From NCBI GenBank assembly GCA_037367405.1, contig JAZKJV010005541.1:62001-126000 (forward strand): a stretch of DNA of 64,000 nt. Reading direction: 5' to 3'. Below are positions 1 through 11,735 of the stretch, one piece after another. The DNA is from Ottelia alismoides (lineage: Eukaryota > Streptophyta > Magnoliopsida > Alismatales > Hydrocharitaceae). Position 1 is the stretch's first letter, and each line of letters starts with the position of its first letter. The notes under the pieces are model-generated. The model worked only from the letters and a program-made list of their open reading frames with translations. It made no database searches and was not told the origin of the DNA. A program made the translations under genes and the position numbers.

Positions 1-480
1 ACATTATTTCTAGATATAAAAAATATCCTAGATAGATCTAAGTATGATGAATCCGGGAAAATTAATAAACCTAAACATTTATGTGAATTGGACCTATTAA
101 AAATCAATTAAGAAAATCACTATTTAATTTATTCAGATCTCGTAATGCGTGCAAATGTAATGATTTTTGGGCACAATGTAGAATAAATTATCCTAAGTCT
201 AATGTGATTTTTTTGCGATTTTTGGAGCAACAAGGAATTTAATATGAATTAAGAAGCACACAATGGGCAAAATATAGAAAATTTCACCAAAATAATAATA
301 TTAAATTTCAGAGATGTCACAAAAATTAAACACGTGTCACATAAGATAAAGGACAAGTTGGGCTACATCATGCAATTTTTAGAATTGAAAAATAATGCCA
401 AATGGACACCTAGATATGCATGCAAAGACATGGACCAATTTGCAAATACAGAAAATAAAACTTCTGAAAATAAAACGTGC
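1..480. other. AT-rich stretch, no gene recognised
   Basis: No open frame, transposon end or RNA gene could be supported here. From its position it is probably intron of the FANCD2-type gene or the decayed edge of the LTR-like repeat that follows. Confidence 0.4.
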
Positions 481-2960
481 TGACAGGGACTTAAATACAA
501 TTACCTATAATGCGAGGGATGTGGATGCAAATTTCCCACAGAGTCATGCGCTCCTCGCGTGACACGCCTGGCATGGACCAAAGTGCAATTTCCAAAACCT
601 TCGGGGGCCCCGTGCAAATTACCCAGCCCTCATGTGAGAGGCACGTGCGGGACTAGGCTCAACATCGATCGAGGCTCGGGAGGTTCTGGAGGTTCGGATC
701 AGCTTCGGGGGCTCCGAGCCTAGGGTCAGAGAAGAGGCTCGGAGGAGGATACATGGCACGATGTGGACCGTTGGATCAGTGTACGTCCAGCGGCTGCTGG
801 AGCTGCTAGCGTGGAGCCTATGGAGTCGTCTGTTCGCAAATGATCCATCCGTGCTGATGACATCGACGTGGCTGACTATTGGCCGTTGGATCGAGATAGA
901 TCCAACGGAGACTGGAGCTTGGGGCAGCGGCTACGTGGCGCAACCAGGGCCGCTTGATCTGGATGATTTAACGGCTACATGCTCAAGGGGACGTGGCATG
1001 GCGAGGGTCGTCGGATCGAGGAGATCCAACGGTGGCTGTACGTCTTCTTCTCCGGTCCACCGCCTCCTGCGACGGACTTGGCAGGGCTCCAGCGTTGAGC
1101 TCCGCGCTCTGCCTCCTCTTCCCGTGCTCGGTGTAGCTCGCTGGTGGCTCCTGAGGTACTCGGATCGATCATAGGAGTGTCGGGGATCCGTCGGAGGTCC
1201 TGGATGAGGATGGAAGGGTCTGAACGCCGGAGACGACGAAGCTCGATGCAGCTTCGATGAAGTTCCGCCCAATGAAGCTTGGGGTATCTGCAGGGTTAGT
1301 TGGGGCCAAAGAATGGAACCCATGCTCGTGGGAGTGCGTACGAGTGCGGCGAGGCCTGGGAGGTGAAGTGGTTATGGCCGGAGTGGTGTTCCTCCACCGT
1401 GAAGGCGGAGCTTCAGTCGGATGAAGTGCGAGTGCTCGTCGGGGCGAATGGAAGGGCGCGCGAAGATCAGAGCTTCAAGGCGAAGCTCGGTGGATAGTTG
1501 GTGAGAGCGGGATTGATCGGAGGAGGCAGAGAAATTAAGAGAAAAAAGAAGGGAAAGAAGAGGAAAATCAGAGGAGAAATGGAGGTGTTTACCTGGGGCT
1601 TGGAAGCTCAGATGATGCTCCCGGTCGTCGCTCGAGGGACGGTAGAGGGCCCGAGCTCAAGCAGCTCGTCAGAGGAGCTGCAGCACGGCGTGGCTACGCC
1701 GTGGATCTCGCCCGAGGTGAAGATCTGTCTTCGCTCGATTTTACTCTCAATTGCTGTCACCAATGGGTAGCTCTGAGCTCTAGGACACCTCTTGCAATGA
1801 CGGATTGGGTCGAAGGTGGTCGGAGGCGGGGTATTTATAGGAAGAAGGTGGGGGTGACAGTGATGGAAGGCGAGGTTTCGTGGGGTCGTGGAGTGGTAAC
1901 GACGGGCTTTATGGAGGTTATGGTGGCTGGCGAGGATAAGGGAGTCATGGGCTACGAGATGGAGGTGCTAGAGGGCGGAGATGATGGCTTTGGTGGCGGA
2001 GAAAATAGGAAGGGGGCGACGAGCGCACGGAGTGGGCGACGTGCGTGAGGAAGGCGGCCTGAGGTAGAAGACGGTCTCTGGACCGTTGGATCGAGTGATC
2101 CAATGGCCAGAAGAAGGGCGCATGAGAAGGGCCCGGATTAGATCGGAGTGGTGTGATCGAAGGGGTAGGGATCCGACACGTGGCGGGCGCAGGTGAAGGC
2201 GTTAAGGGACGGCTGGGATGAGATCTGGAGGATCTGATCGAAGGGCTAGTGATAGTGCGGAAGTGTGCGGTGGGGATGAAGGCTTCTGGAGAAGATCGGA
2301 GGGCTCACAAGTCAACACATGGCTTGCTGAGGGCGAGACGCTAATGGATGGAGGAGATGCGATCTGGAGAAGATAGGAGGGTGGAGATCAGTTGCGCGAG
2401 TGGATGGCTCAGATCTGAAGAGAAGGGAAGGGATCGGACGACGGAGAAAAGGGGTGCGTGGCGCTTTGTGAGCGAGCCGCGTGGCGCAACCAGAGGGCGC
2501 CACGTGGCCTAATCTGAATGGTCGAAAGAAAATGTGGAATAAGAGAGAGAGGATGGCCGAATTTGGAAAAACTCAAAACATGAAAGTTGTAGATCTTGAT
2601 GAGATCTACAAGTTTCATGTTGACCAAAAACGGAGATGAGGTCAAATAAGATACAAAAATACAAGGTTGCAAATATACATACATATAATGTTCAATGGGG
2701 TCCCAAAACCCAAGTTTTGCATACGGGCTCCGATTTAAATGAAATTATCTCATTTTGAAGGTCTCCGAATATGTATTAATCTAAAAGTGAGTAGACCTAG
2801 ATCGGAGGTTGTATGAGATAGATATGTGCATTCTAAGGTCTAAGGTCTCCAACTGGGTTTGGGGTTTTATTGGGTAATTTTACAAGTTAGGAATTTTTGG
2901 CCTTTTCCTTATATTATTAGTTAGTAATATATACCGTATAAAGTTGGTTTTATTGACTTT
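480..2960. repeat. Diverged LTR-like repeat, copy 1
   Basis: A GC-rich block whose layout recurs at about 6090-8095. Shared landmarks, in order, are a phrase close to GCAAATTTCCCA, several ATCCAACGG/GTTGGATC words, a GCCACGTGGCCTAAT-like phrase, and then an arm built on AACATGAAAGTTG. The small open frames inside (for example 761-1174 and 1498-1770) have biased composition and match no family I know, so I do not call them genes. The layout resembles the long non-coding LTRs of plant Ty3/gypsy elements. Exact ends and a target duplication were not found, so LTR identity is inference. Confidence 0.45.
2577..2621. repeat. 45-bp near-perfect hairpin in LTR-like repeat
   Basis: The arm starting AACATGAAA and containing TTGTAGATCT is mirrored by AGATCTACAA and TTTCATGTT around a 5-base loop, with one mismatched pair. 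A weaker version built on the same AACATGAAAGTTG arm lies near 7756-7808 in copy 2, so the structure is a shared property of the repeat family. Confidence 0.7.
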
Positions 2961-3163
2961 GGAGTGGGTATAAAATACAAATAAATGGGTGAATAATTAC
3001 ACGTGAATTGAGCTTCTTATTTTATGCAAATATGAATGCTGAAATGCAGATATTATGTATGCATACATGAATGCTAATTATGCAAGATAAGGGGGAATAT
3101 GCAGCTAATTACTCGGGAACAAGACTCTATTTTCAACTTTAAGAGTGATGAGTTACAGATTCA

Positions 3164-3451
3164 TCACTCATCAACACCTACATTCAACTGACCCATATGT
3201 GTTCTAAGCTGAGTATTATGATGCTTAGTTGCGGCTAGTCTGGCTAAGATAACCTGTAGGGGGTCTTCACGATCCTCCTCATTTGGTTGTTTCTTTGGAG
3301 GTATTGTATCTACTGACACTTGGTCACCTTCATTAGAAAAAGGGTTGAGATTAGAAGAAGATATGGTAGAAATTAGTTCAAACTCACCAAGGAGATGGTT
3401 TTCCTCGATGATAAGAGAAGAAAAAAGGGATTGGTCTGAGTTTGAGTGCAC
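3164..3451 (-). pseudogene. Possible retrotransposon gag fragment
   Basis: A 95-codon frame without typical domains. Its C-terminal part reads VILARLAATKHHNTQLRT, which resembles the coiled, Q/N-rich N-terminal segment of some plant LTR-retrotransposon Gag proteins. It lies just beside the LTR-like repeat, where a gag would be expected. There is no zinc knuckle and the frame may be chance, so this is a weak call. Confidence 0.25.
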
Positions 3452-4595
3452 CCTATGTGTGAGTTTACGAACTTGAACTTAAGAAGATGGTTATCTTGAG
3501 TCTAGGGAGGTCTAGGAAAGTGAGTTTCTTGGACCTTAGAAGACGTGATATTTGAGGAATTCAATGATAGATTCATGAAGTCCGAACACACTTCTCCCCA
3601 GAGATCCATCTTCAATATTAATTGAAATGGAAAGAGCACGAATAAATGGATCAAGAGATGATTTTAATATCATGAGAAGGCATTGAATGTGCAGTCTTTG
3701 AACGTACACAATTCAAACGCAATACAACCCCAAATTCTCCAACTTCACATGGTGAAGGCCGCAAAGACCTCCAATTATCTTTTCAGTTTTAAATTGGTGA
3801 CAGAACAATATTATGCGTCCATTACACACAAGTGTGTTTGCTTGACGTCTATATATGGTTCTAATATTCCTCAATCAAAAGTGTGATCTTCTCGGGCTGC
3901 CGGGTTATATTACTCCCTTAAAGGAGATATTAGACATGCACGCCCAAAACGTCGACTATGGTCGGAGGCGGGTGAGTACTTGCTGTTCCCATTTTAATAT
4001 TACTCCCTGTAAGCAAGGATGGGTTTGCTCTCCCGTAGAACAAGGTTGATTTTATTCCATGTTTAATTTAATCGACTTTGTTAACAATCCTATTTTAAGA
4101 TTAAGTTATCATTGAAGTGTTAATGGAGCATTTAATGAGATGCCTAACATTAGTCTAGATTCCTTCTAAAATTACGATGAATACCCAGTTAAGGAGACTT
4201 AAAGTGAATTCGTGCACTCTCCATGTGGGATGCCAAACTGAATTATAATGTTACACTATATGTGATGCAAGTCGATGAAAACACACCTAAGCGTAAGTTC
4301 TATCAACGAGGAGGAAGTAAAATGAGTTTGAGCTAATCAGAACGATCTACGATGCATCTATTAAGCGAAAGAGTGCGACCTAAGTTTAATCAAACATAAA
4401 CAAAATCCTAGAAAGCTCTATGAGCTGTGTGCCTTCCTAAATATTCGACCACATAAGCCGAGTCCTACTCTGTGGAACTAAGGGTGAAACATGTCTTGAC
4501 ACACAAAATGAATAAGTACATGTCAAAGTCTCCTTACAAGCACTAGAACTCGACTGAGAATCGCTGGAAAGAATAATTAATATTAAAAAGTTTTA
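3452..4595. other. No gene recognised
   Basis: Mixed-composition sequence with only short open frames. It lies between the possible gag fragment and an RTE tail. It may be decayed retrotransposon interior, but no motif supports that directly. Confidence 0.3.
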
Positions 4596-4599
4596 CAGG

Positions 4600-4940
4600 A
4601 TTGCAACAACAAGGCTTTTTCCCACATTAAGTAGGGTCAGCTACATGGATTCTTTACCTCCATTCATATCTATCTTGGGTCGATCTCGAGCTTAGATCCA
4701 AAAAACTAAGATCCCTTCGTATAATCTTATCGCAACACTTCTTGGGCCTTCCTCGCCCTCTCTTAGCCGACTCAACATCCCAAAACTCGCATCTTCTAAC
4801 TGGTGCATCAACCGATCTCCTTTGCAAATAGCCACACCACCTTAAGCAATTTTCTCGCATCTTATCCTCGATCGGAGCTGCACCAACTTTCCTTCTGATT
4901 GCATCATTATGAATCTGATCTTTACGTGTGTCCACAAAGT
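4600..4940 (-). mobile_element. RTE-clade LINE 3' end fragment (copy A)
   Basis: On the minus strand the 93-codon frame at 4654-4935 carries the C-terminal signature of plant RTE polyproteins: DTRKDQIHNDAIRRKVG, WCGYLQRRSVDAPVRRCE and RGRGRPKK. It is followed by the RTE 3' tail (plus strand CCCACATTAAGTAGGGTCAG, then GTTGTTG-type repeats on the element strand). The 5' side is truncated, as is usual for LINEs. There is no reverse-transcriptase core in this copy. Confidence 0.85.
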
Positions 4941-6089
4941 TTTACACGAATGATATGCGAAAAATAAATCCAAGCTATACTACACTATCTCTCTACTCAA
5001 TCCGGTTGCTGAGTGGTCTTAGCAGGGAGCTGCTCCAAGCACCTTGCTTCCGTGCTGCCTCGGTTTTCTTGGCTCTTTGAGAGCTGTCCACACAATAACT
5101 AAGTTAAATACAAGCTCAAAGAGATATGAAAACAACAATAATAAAAAGGAAACAAAAAACAAATATGAGATAAAATGTTACACAATGATACTTCACTCAA
5201 ATAAAATAAAAATAAAATAAAATAGAGACTTAAACCTAATCAAACAACCTAAATAAGTTAAATAAGCCGTGTCTCCGGCAATAACACCATTGAATAAATT
5301 GCTTCTTGGTTATGTTAAAATTGAACCATTATAATACATGCCTAAAGTGATTTGTCAGGAGTCAGAACCATACTTAAGATGTCTCGATGAAGAGAGTGTT
5401 TCATAAATCTATACCTGGATAAGTTCAACGTCGAACATATCAACACGAACGATTAAGTTATCTAATCTCGAGTGTAAATATTTATGTAATTTAATCTAAT
5501 GCGATTGAAGTCAAGATAAATGGATAAATGATTTTTTTTGTTTTTTTAATATGCAAAATGTGTTGATACAAAATGAATGATATGTAACGTAATACACCTA
5601 AATAAAACACACAAGGGTCCTAAATTGATTGCTCAATTAACTTGACTTGGCAAACGAGAACTAGTTAAACAATGAATGCACAAACTAGATGCTAATTGAA
5701 TGGTGAATCAATTTATAAACTAAGCATCTATGTCTCTAAACATAGGAATGTTAATTCCTATTCAATCAGAGTTCGAAATTCTTTAAAATAGCTCAAAACT
5801 CACTTAAACAAGAAGTACATGTTACAAGGATTAATTTCCTTAAAGTGTTAATTAATAAAAAATAAAATTTTTTAAGGTAAAATTAATTGATGACATATTA
5901 AATGATACACAACAAATATGAACTTTATTCTATACATTAATAGTCAATTATACATCAAATAATAACAAACAAGGCACTAATGAATAAAGCATTAGAATAC
6001 AACTGAAAGAAGACCAATTTCATTGACTTTAAATACCATATGCGAAATTTATTAAGCACTCAATCCAAGGGTATATTTGAAATAAAAAC
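4941..6089. other. AT-rich stretch, no gene recognised
   Basis: Low-complexity AT-rich DNA with no open frame of interest, no clear element ends and no RNA gene. Confidence 0.4.
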
Positions 6090-8095
6090 TAAATTAAACT
6101 AATTAAAACATATCAAACATGTCCAATAAGGGCTTATTTGCAAATATATAAACCCAAAGAGGTTTATCTGTAAAATCCAGACATGTGGGGTAATGCCTAC
6201 AATCTTGAAAACTTGACGGGGCTGGTATGCAAATTTCCCAGGGCGGTACGCATAGGATTGGATTGCAATTCCCCAGCAGTTGGGCCTAATTGTTGTAAAT
6301 AGGCCATGCACCCGCCTGCGACACGCGGGAGCTATGCTCGGTTGGATGGTCGGGTCTCCAAGTGGCTCGGGCCACGTGGAAGTCTATAGGAGCTTCAACC
6401 GAGATGTGGGTCTGCTAAGGTTGCAAACTCGGGGGGGGGGGGGTGTGACTCAGAGTCAACTGGAGCCGTAGGATCAAATTGAGGAGGCTTGATCCAACAG
6501 AACTTGTAGGGTCTTTTGGTGTCTGCTCGTTGTTGCGCGACGAGCCTCTATGAGCTCCTCGGTCCTAAGCCTTGCTGAAGGTGGGGCAAAGGCGGTGGAG
6601 GAACAAAGATGCGATAATGGTTGCTGGATCATCGGGGTGACGTCTACTTGTCGGAGGCGGATCTTGGAATCAGAGGTGCTTCGCACCCTCTGACCATTGA
6701 AGACTCGATGGACCTGTAGCTGTTAGGGAGATAGTCGAAGCACGTGGAATGGTCTGGAATTGGAATGTAGTGGGATTGAGGGTTGGTCGGAGCGGAGAAG
6801 TGGGAGCCCTAATGGGTTCACCTTTTGTGCAATAAGGTGAAAGGACCATTAAGGGATGAGACCTGGAGGAAGAAAAGGTGTGTTCAAAGTGGTACTCGAG
6901 GATGAGGTGTGTGCAACGACGGATGGAGTTAAATCGGAGAAGAACACAAAGGATGAACATGGGGATTACTTGGAGAATGAAGAAGACAATCGAAGGATGA
7001 ACTAGAGCCTAGGATGGAGTTATGGAGCTCCCAGTCTTTGTTCGACACGGACAACAGTCGTGGAGCTCGAGCAACACTTGGACGAGGGCTCCGACATGGC
7101 CAAGATGGTCGTAGATCTCGCTGGAGTCTTTCCTTGTCATTACTCAACCTAACTGCCACTCTCTGTTACCAAGGGAAGAAAGGAGGCTCAGAGAAGGCTT
7201 GCGTAAAGGCGGGTCAAGCTAATGGACAACCTCAAGAGGTTTTTGTTCAAGGTACTAGTTGGCGAAGAAGATTGGTTTCAACTGGTGCTAGGTAGTTGCG
7301 TTGAGGTGGAAATCAGTTGTGGAGGAGTTGGCGAAGATATATAATGTGCTATGGAATAGCCACCGTAACGAGGGTGAGAGGACACATGGAGAGGTAGCTG
7401 TTATACCACGAAGAGGTGTCAGTGGAGCAATTGTTGTGCGCGGAGGGGAGCGAACATAGGTTGGTCACACAAGGGGGCTATTGGATCTGATGATCCAACG
7501 TTTGTGATCGAGATGCGATAGGGAGAAGAGCGACTGTCTGATGAGTTAGGTCAGACAACCTCTGATGAGGTAGGTGTTGATGTAGGAGGGTCGTTTGATC
7601 AAATGATCAGACGATCTAGGGAGGAAGTGGGTTGTGCAAAGGGTCCATGTCACATGGTGCATCCAGAGGTGGCCACATGGCCTAATAGGAAAATTTAGAA
7701 ACTAAAAATAAATGTAAACTCAAAATAAAATAGAAATTGATGTCAAAATAAGAGATGTTCAACATGAAAGTTGCGTCTGTTTTCAAGATTTACAACTTTC
7801 GTGTAGAACTCAAAACCAAGATACATCATATATACAAAGTAATATTTTTGTAGGTATTTATTTGCTGTAAATACAAGTCTTTTATTTGTTTTGCTTATTT
7901 TTTGATATTTTAATAGGGTTATATTTATACCATATTATGTGCAACATTACTCTAATTTTTATGGATTTTATAGATAAATAGAAAATACATAAAATCAAAG
8001 AGAACACAGTTAAATATGTACAATATTTACAAGATAACGTTGTCTTATATTTATTCTTACTAATTAGCATTAATTATATACATAATATATATTAT
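6090..8095. repeat. Diverged LTR-like repeat, copy 2
   Basis: This block has the same order of landmarks as 480-2960: GCAAATTTCCCA near 6230, ATCCAACG words, GGCCACATGGCCTAAT near 7670, then an AACATGAAAGTTG arm near 7760. Overall similarity is low, so the two copies are old or belong to different subfamilies. It contains a run of G near 6431. It is broken on the right by the LTR element starting at 8096. It could be the partner LTR of copy 1, but no matching ends or target duplication were found. Confidence 0.4.
8091..8095. repeat. Left target-site duplication ATTAT of the LTR element
   Basis: ATTAT directly precedes the left LTR and recurs at 10710-10714 directly after the right LTR. A 5-bp duplication is the normal footprint of an LTR-retrotransposon integrase. 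Confidence 0.9.
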
Positions 8096-8410
8096 TGTTA
8101 GAAAATCGGAAGCAGAAGCGTAAACATGGATAAAGATAAAGAAAGAATAAAAACGCGGGATTTTACGTGGAACCCTACTCCGTGAGGAGCGGGATGAAAC
8201 CACGGGAGAAGCCCTCAAAGGGGCGGATATTCTATTGAACTTTCTCAATGGATACATGAGGTCTGGGGCTCCTTATATAGCCTCTCCAGAGCCTCCAAGT
8301 CCCACCGTTGGACGATGTGGGACTAAACACTAGATGGGGTAAATGGATCTCCTCCAGGATCCATTTACCCTGCTACAACACAATAGGCGTATACAACTTA
8401 TACTCCAACA
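8096..8410 (-). repeat. 3' LTR (315 bp) of the non-autonomous element
   Basis: It runs from TGTTAG to CCAACA. On the element strand it holds a TATA-like CTATATAAGG motif, so the LTR carries its own promoter. It differs from the right LTR at about eight positions. Confidence 0.9.
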
Positions 8411-8425
8411 TTCCCCCTCAAGCTG
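8411..8425 (-). other. Polypurine tract
   Basis: The plus strand reads TTCCCCCTCAAGC, so the element strand reads GCTTGAGGGGGAA directly before the 3' LTR. This is the plus-strand primer of reverse transcription. The copia at 56.6 kb has nearly the same tract (CTTGAGGGGGAG). Confidence 0.85.
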
Positions 8426-8679
8426 GAGCATGCAATGCTCAGCTTGGACAAACAGAAAGAAACTCAACTCAACGCTACATGACACTACGGACAATATCAA
8501 CCCAACGCGTATTTTGCTGCAGTCGAGGACGTTGCTTCTCATGCCGTGCAGGTGAGGAGGACGAACGGGCTGGAGTGTGAGTCAACTGAAGACTCGGAAT
8601 CTGACCATCGAGTCTGAACTGCGCCTGAAGTCTCCTCGTCGAAGAACTGGGTCTCTCCCATCTGGCTCAGAGAATGGTG

Positions 8680-8975
8680 CACTGCTCTGGTGTACCTATG
8701 ATACCACATGAAAACCCTTGCCCTCAAGGGAATGATCCTCTGCTCTGGAGTCCCTATGGCTCACATGAAAACTCTGACCTGACAACAAGAAGAATGATGG
8801 GGACCGCGAAACAAATGATGGCAACTTATGCTCATCTGAAAATGACCGCAAACTCATGCGTGTCTGAAACTGGAGACTCCGAAACAATGATCGTCGAGTC
8901 TGAAACCGAACTGTAGAGTCTGATCAACTAGAAATGACCGCAAACTCGTGCGTGTCTGAAACTGGAGATTGGTAT
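8680..8975. repeat. Direct repeats inside the LTR element
   Basis: Segments near 8839-8880 and 8931-8971 both begin AAATGACCGCAAACTC and continue through GTGTCTGAAACTGGAGA. Another pair near 8680-8720 and 8738-8780 shares CTGCTCTGG and CACATGAAAAC. Local duplications of this kind are common in non-coding retroelement interiors. Confidence 0.6.
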
Positions 8976-9115
8976 CTAAATCTGGATCTGGAATACAAGA
9001 CCTGTGACTCTACATATACTCCCTCTTTCTCCCATACTTGTCAGAACATGGACGTCGACAATGTTGGGAGAAGACAACAATAATGGGGAAGACAACATGA
9101 AACTCTTTGCCGATA

Positions 9116-9420
9116 ATGATAATATTTTTTTCGGCTTTTGCTTCGCATTTTTTTTTTAAAAATTGCATAGGGCTTTTCTTTGTATGCGACTCTTTCAAAG
9201 GAATTTTTTTCTATGCGTACGGTTTTTTTATTGTACGCGCCTCTTTTCCTCAAAACATTTTTTTTCAAAACTTTGCGTACGGCTTTTTTTATTATACGCG
9301 CCTTTTTTTCTCTTTTTTTAATCAATCCACCTCTCTTTTTTTCATTTTCATTTTTTTTACAAAAATTTCAGCCCATTTGGGCGTTCAATACAACTCAGCC
9401 CATTCTTTTTTTTTTAAAAT
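9116..9420. repeat. T-rich tract with repeated GCGTACGG units
   Basis: Long T runs enclose two units that begin GCGTACGG, continue with a T run and end TACGCGCC. In the first unit GCGTAC and GTACGC can pair as a 6-bp stem. This is non-coding interior of the LTR element. The apparent frames here translate to Phe/Lys-rich junk. Confidence 0.6.
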
Positions 9421-9429
9421 TAGGGTTCC

Positions 9430-10190
9430 CACTGACGGGAACCCATCAAATTGAAGGGAGCGACGCCGCCCTCCCGCTAGGGCTCGGAGATCTGGAGAGC
9501 TTCTGGGAGCGTCACGCGTAGAGCTTCTGGGGGCGCAAGGATACCTGCGCATGTGGGGGCATGGCGCGCATCGCGCGATGAGATGAGGTGCGAGGCCTGA
9601 GGAGGAGGGGATCGCGCGCGGGGCTGGAGGAGGTGCCGCGATGGGGAAGAGCTCCGCCTGGGGGTCAAGGGCTGCCGCCAGCGGCTGGGACTCGCCATCG
9701 CCGTTCGCTGGTGCGGCTAGAGGAATCGTGCCTGGGGCGCCGCCTGGAGATGAGGGAGCCGCCTGGGATGTTTCGGAGCAACGCCATGCCTGAGAAGGAG
9801 CGCTGTCGTTGGAAGACGAGTGGTGGTGAGATCCACCGCCTGGAGAGAGGTTGCCGCCTCCAACGAGTTTGCTGCTGGAACGCCATTAATGGCGGTGTTG
9901 GGAGCGTGCCATGAGGAGAAGGGAGGCACCGCCTCCAACATATCAAAGGTTGGGAAATATTTGCGCCGCCTGCATGCGCGCGAGAGAGAAATGACCTGCT
10001 ACATGTGCGCTCGCTGGAGGAGAACAGAGGATGCGCCATCGCCTGGATCCCAGCCTGGATATGATGTCGCGAGGAGGGTTTCGCGTGCCGGGGCATGGCA
10101 TCGTGCCGCCTGGGTTGGAAGGGAGATGCGCGCCTGATGGAGGACGAGGGCTGCGCCTGGGCGCTGCTGCCGCCTGCGCAACAGAGACGT
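9430..10190. repeat. GC-rich leader with recurring CCGCCTGG motif
   Basis: About ten CGCCTG words occur in roughly 530 bp (9650-10180), many as CCGCCTGG. Long frames on both strands (for example 9665-10234 minus) are composition artefacts rich in R, S and P. This is the region after the primer site of the non-autonomous element. A similar CGCCTG-rich leader is present in the copia at 51.97-52.16 kb. Confidence 0.5.
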
Positions 10191-10382
10191 GGCTGGACCC
10201 TTGCAACTAGGGTTTCAAAAAACCCTATTTTCAAAACTCTTGGATCGTGATCTAGTTGCAGGACAGGGAATATACTACAGAAATTAGGGTTCTAAAGACC
10301 CAAAGAAAAAATCGCCGAACATGAACTCCGAACAAATCTCGAATAAAAAATAAAGAACCAAAAACTCCTCGAGGATCGACCC

Positions 10383-10394
10383 GCTCTGATACCA
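10383..10394 (-). other. Primer-binding site (initiator Met tRNA)
   Basis: The plus strand reads GCTCTGATACCA, so the element strand reads TGGTATCAGAGC immediately after the CA end of the 5' LTR. This is the standard plant copia primer site. Confidence 0.9.
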
Positions 10395-10709
10395 TGTTAG
10401 AAAATCGGAAGCGGAGGCGTAAACATGGATAAAGATAAAGAAAGAATAAGAACGCGGGATTTTACGTGGAACCCTACTCCGTGAGGAGCGGGATGAAACC
10501 ACGGGAGAAGCCCTCAAAGGGGCAGATATTCTATTGAACTTTCTCATTGGATACAGGAGGTCTGGGGCTCCTTATATAGCCTCTCCAGAGCCTCCAAGTC
10601 CCACCGTTGGACGATGTGGGACTGAACACTAGATGGGGTAAATGGATCTCCTCCAGGATCCATTTACCCTGCTACGACACAATAGGCGTATACAACTTAT
10701 ACTCCAACA
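10395..10709 (-). repeat. 5' LTR (315 bp) of the non-autonomous element
   Basis: It has the same TGTTAG...CCAACA borders and the same length as the left LTR. It is followed by ATTAT at 10710-10714. Identity with its partner is roughly 97%, so the insertion is recent compared with its surroundings. Confidence 0.9.
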
Positions 10710-10854
10710 ATTATTAATTTAATTTAATTAATGAATATAATTGTTGATTTGGTTTGGATGGAAGGTTAAGATCTCAATAAGATGACGAGTCTAGGATTCA
10801 TCAAGTATGCTCATAGAAGAAAATGCGATTGATAGGAGGTGTTAATGATATTAT

Positions 10855-10869
10855 ATAAAAGTGTTGGTT
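10855..10869. repeat. 15-bp target-site duplication of the L1 LINE (left)
   Basis: ATAAAAGTGTTGGTT here is repeated exactly at 16648-16662. It is followed directly by a T run, which is the poly(A) tail of a minus-strand LINE. Confidence 0.95.
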
Positions 10870-11067
10870 TTTTTTGAAGCCAAGAAAAAGGGGGATACAC
10901 TCAGTGGTGTTCACCCCAATATATTAGAGATAAAAAAGAGGGTCGAAAGTACAAAAAGGGGGAAGGCCATAAAAGGAGGCAAGAGAGCCTCCAGCCAGGG
11001 TTAGTAAACACACACAAAGAAAATTAACTTCCACTCCAGTCGTCCACCAGACCCGCAACGCGAATGA

Positions 11068-11735
11068 TCACGTTCTCCTTGTAAAACGTTGCGCCAAGAA
11101 AATGGCCTCGTTCCGACCAAGCCAAATCGACCATAATCTTGCCACCGGAGTCAAGAGTCGCCTTCTATCCGTATGTCTGTTCATGAATAGAGAATCACAG
11201 AAGGCCACCACATCACTATCTCGCACCCAAGCCACAAGCGGGTCCTCCCACAACCCACGAACCATAGTGCACTCAAAGAAAACATGGTCAAGGGATTCCA
11301 CATCCGAATCACAAAGCACACATATATTAGAAACCGAAAGCAATATTCTGGAGCAGCGGTCTCTCGTCAAAAGCCTCTTTCTGCGGACCAGCCATAAGAA
11401 AAAAGCAATGCGCAAAGGTAAACCAATCCTCCCAAAAAAGCTGCAGTCCCTCACCAAGGAGTCAGAACGAGCATGCGGAGCCACAACTAACACATTATAG
11501 GCCTTACGCGTCGAGAAGCCACCATCCGTCCAGACCCAATGATCCCTTCCCTCGGAAGGCGTATTCGCAACACCAAGGACGTCCAGCAGGGCAAGAAAGT
11601 CAACCATCCTCTGATCCGAGAAATTCGCCCCAAAATGAGGGCACCAACAATCATTCTCCCAGCAAGAAGCAACCGAGGCATCCTTGTCCTCCGCCAACAC
11701 AAATAGACGCGGGAACCGGACATAAAAAGGATCAC
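11068..11735 (-). pseudogene. L1 ORF2 C-terminal zf-RVT domain, frameshifted
   Basis: The frame at 11068-11700 contains the zinc-binding domain found after plant L1 reverse transcriptases: WVWTDGGFSTRKAYNVL, then FLWLVRRKRLLTRDRC, then CVLCDSDVESLDHVFFECT. It should continue the reverse-transcriptase frame that stops at 11732. The text WKDSWLG before the break and FYVRFPRLF after it lie in different frames, so a small indel near 11730 separates them. Confidence 0.85.

Larger units (their letters stand above)
8096..10709 (-). mobile_element. Non-autonomous copia-type LTR retrotransposon
   Basis: A 2,614-bp element with two 315-bp LTRs (8096-8410 and 10395-10709) that start TGTTAG and end CCAACA. 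By eye they differ at about 8 positions. The perfect 5-bp duplication ATTAT flanks it. On the minus strand the 5' LTR is the right-hand one, followed by TGGTATCAGAGC, the usual initiator-Met tRNA primer site. A polypurine tract adjoins the left LTR. The interior of about 2 kb has no gag, protease, integrase or reverse-transcriptase motif. It must rely on proteins from another element, and I infer a copia partner because the young copia at 51.6 kb uses the same primer site and similar LTR termini. Its interior is longer than that of classical TRIM elements. Confidence 0.92.

Noticed and set aside
931..1323. 130-codon minus-strand frame in the first LTR-like repeat
   Set aside because: No recognisable domain, low-complexity content, and overlap with an equally long frame on the other strand.
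9665..10234. A 189-codon minus-strand frame in the non-autonomous LTR element
   Set aside because: R/S/P-rich composition artefact of the CCGCCTGG repeats. It has no domain and overlaps frames of similar length on the other strand.
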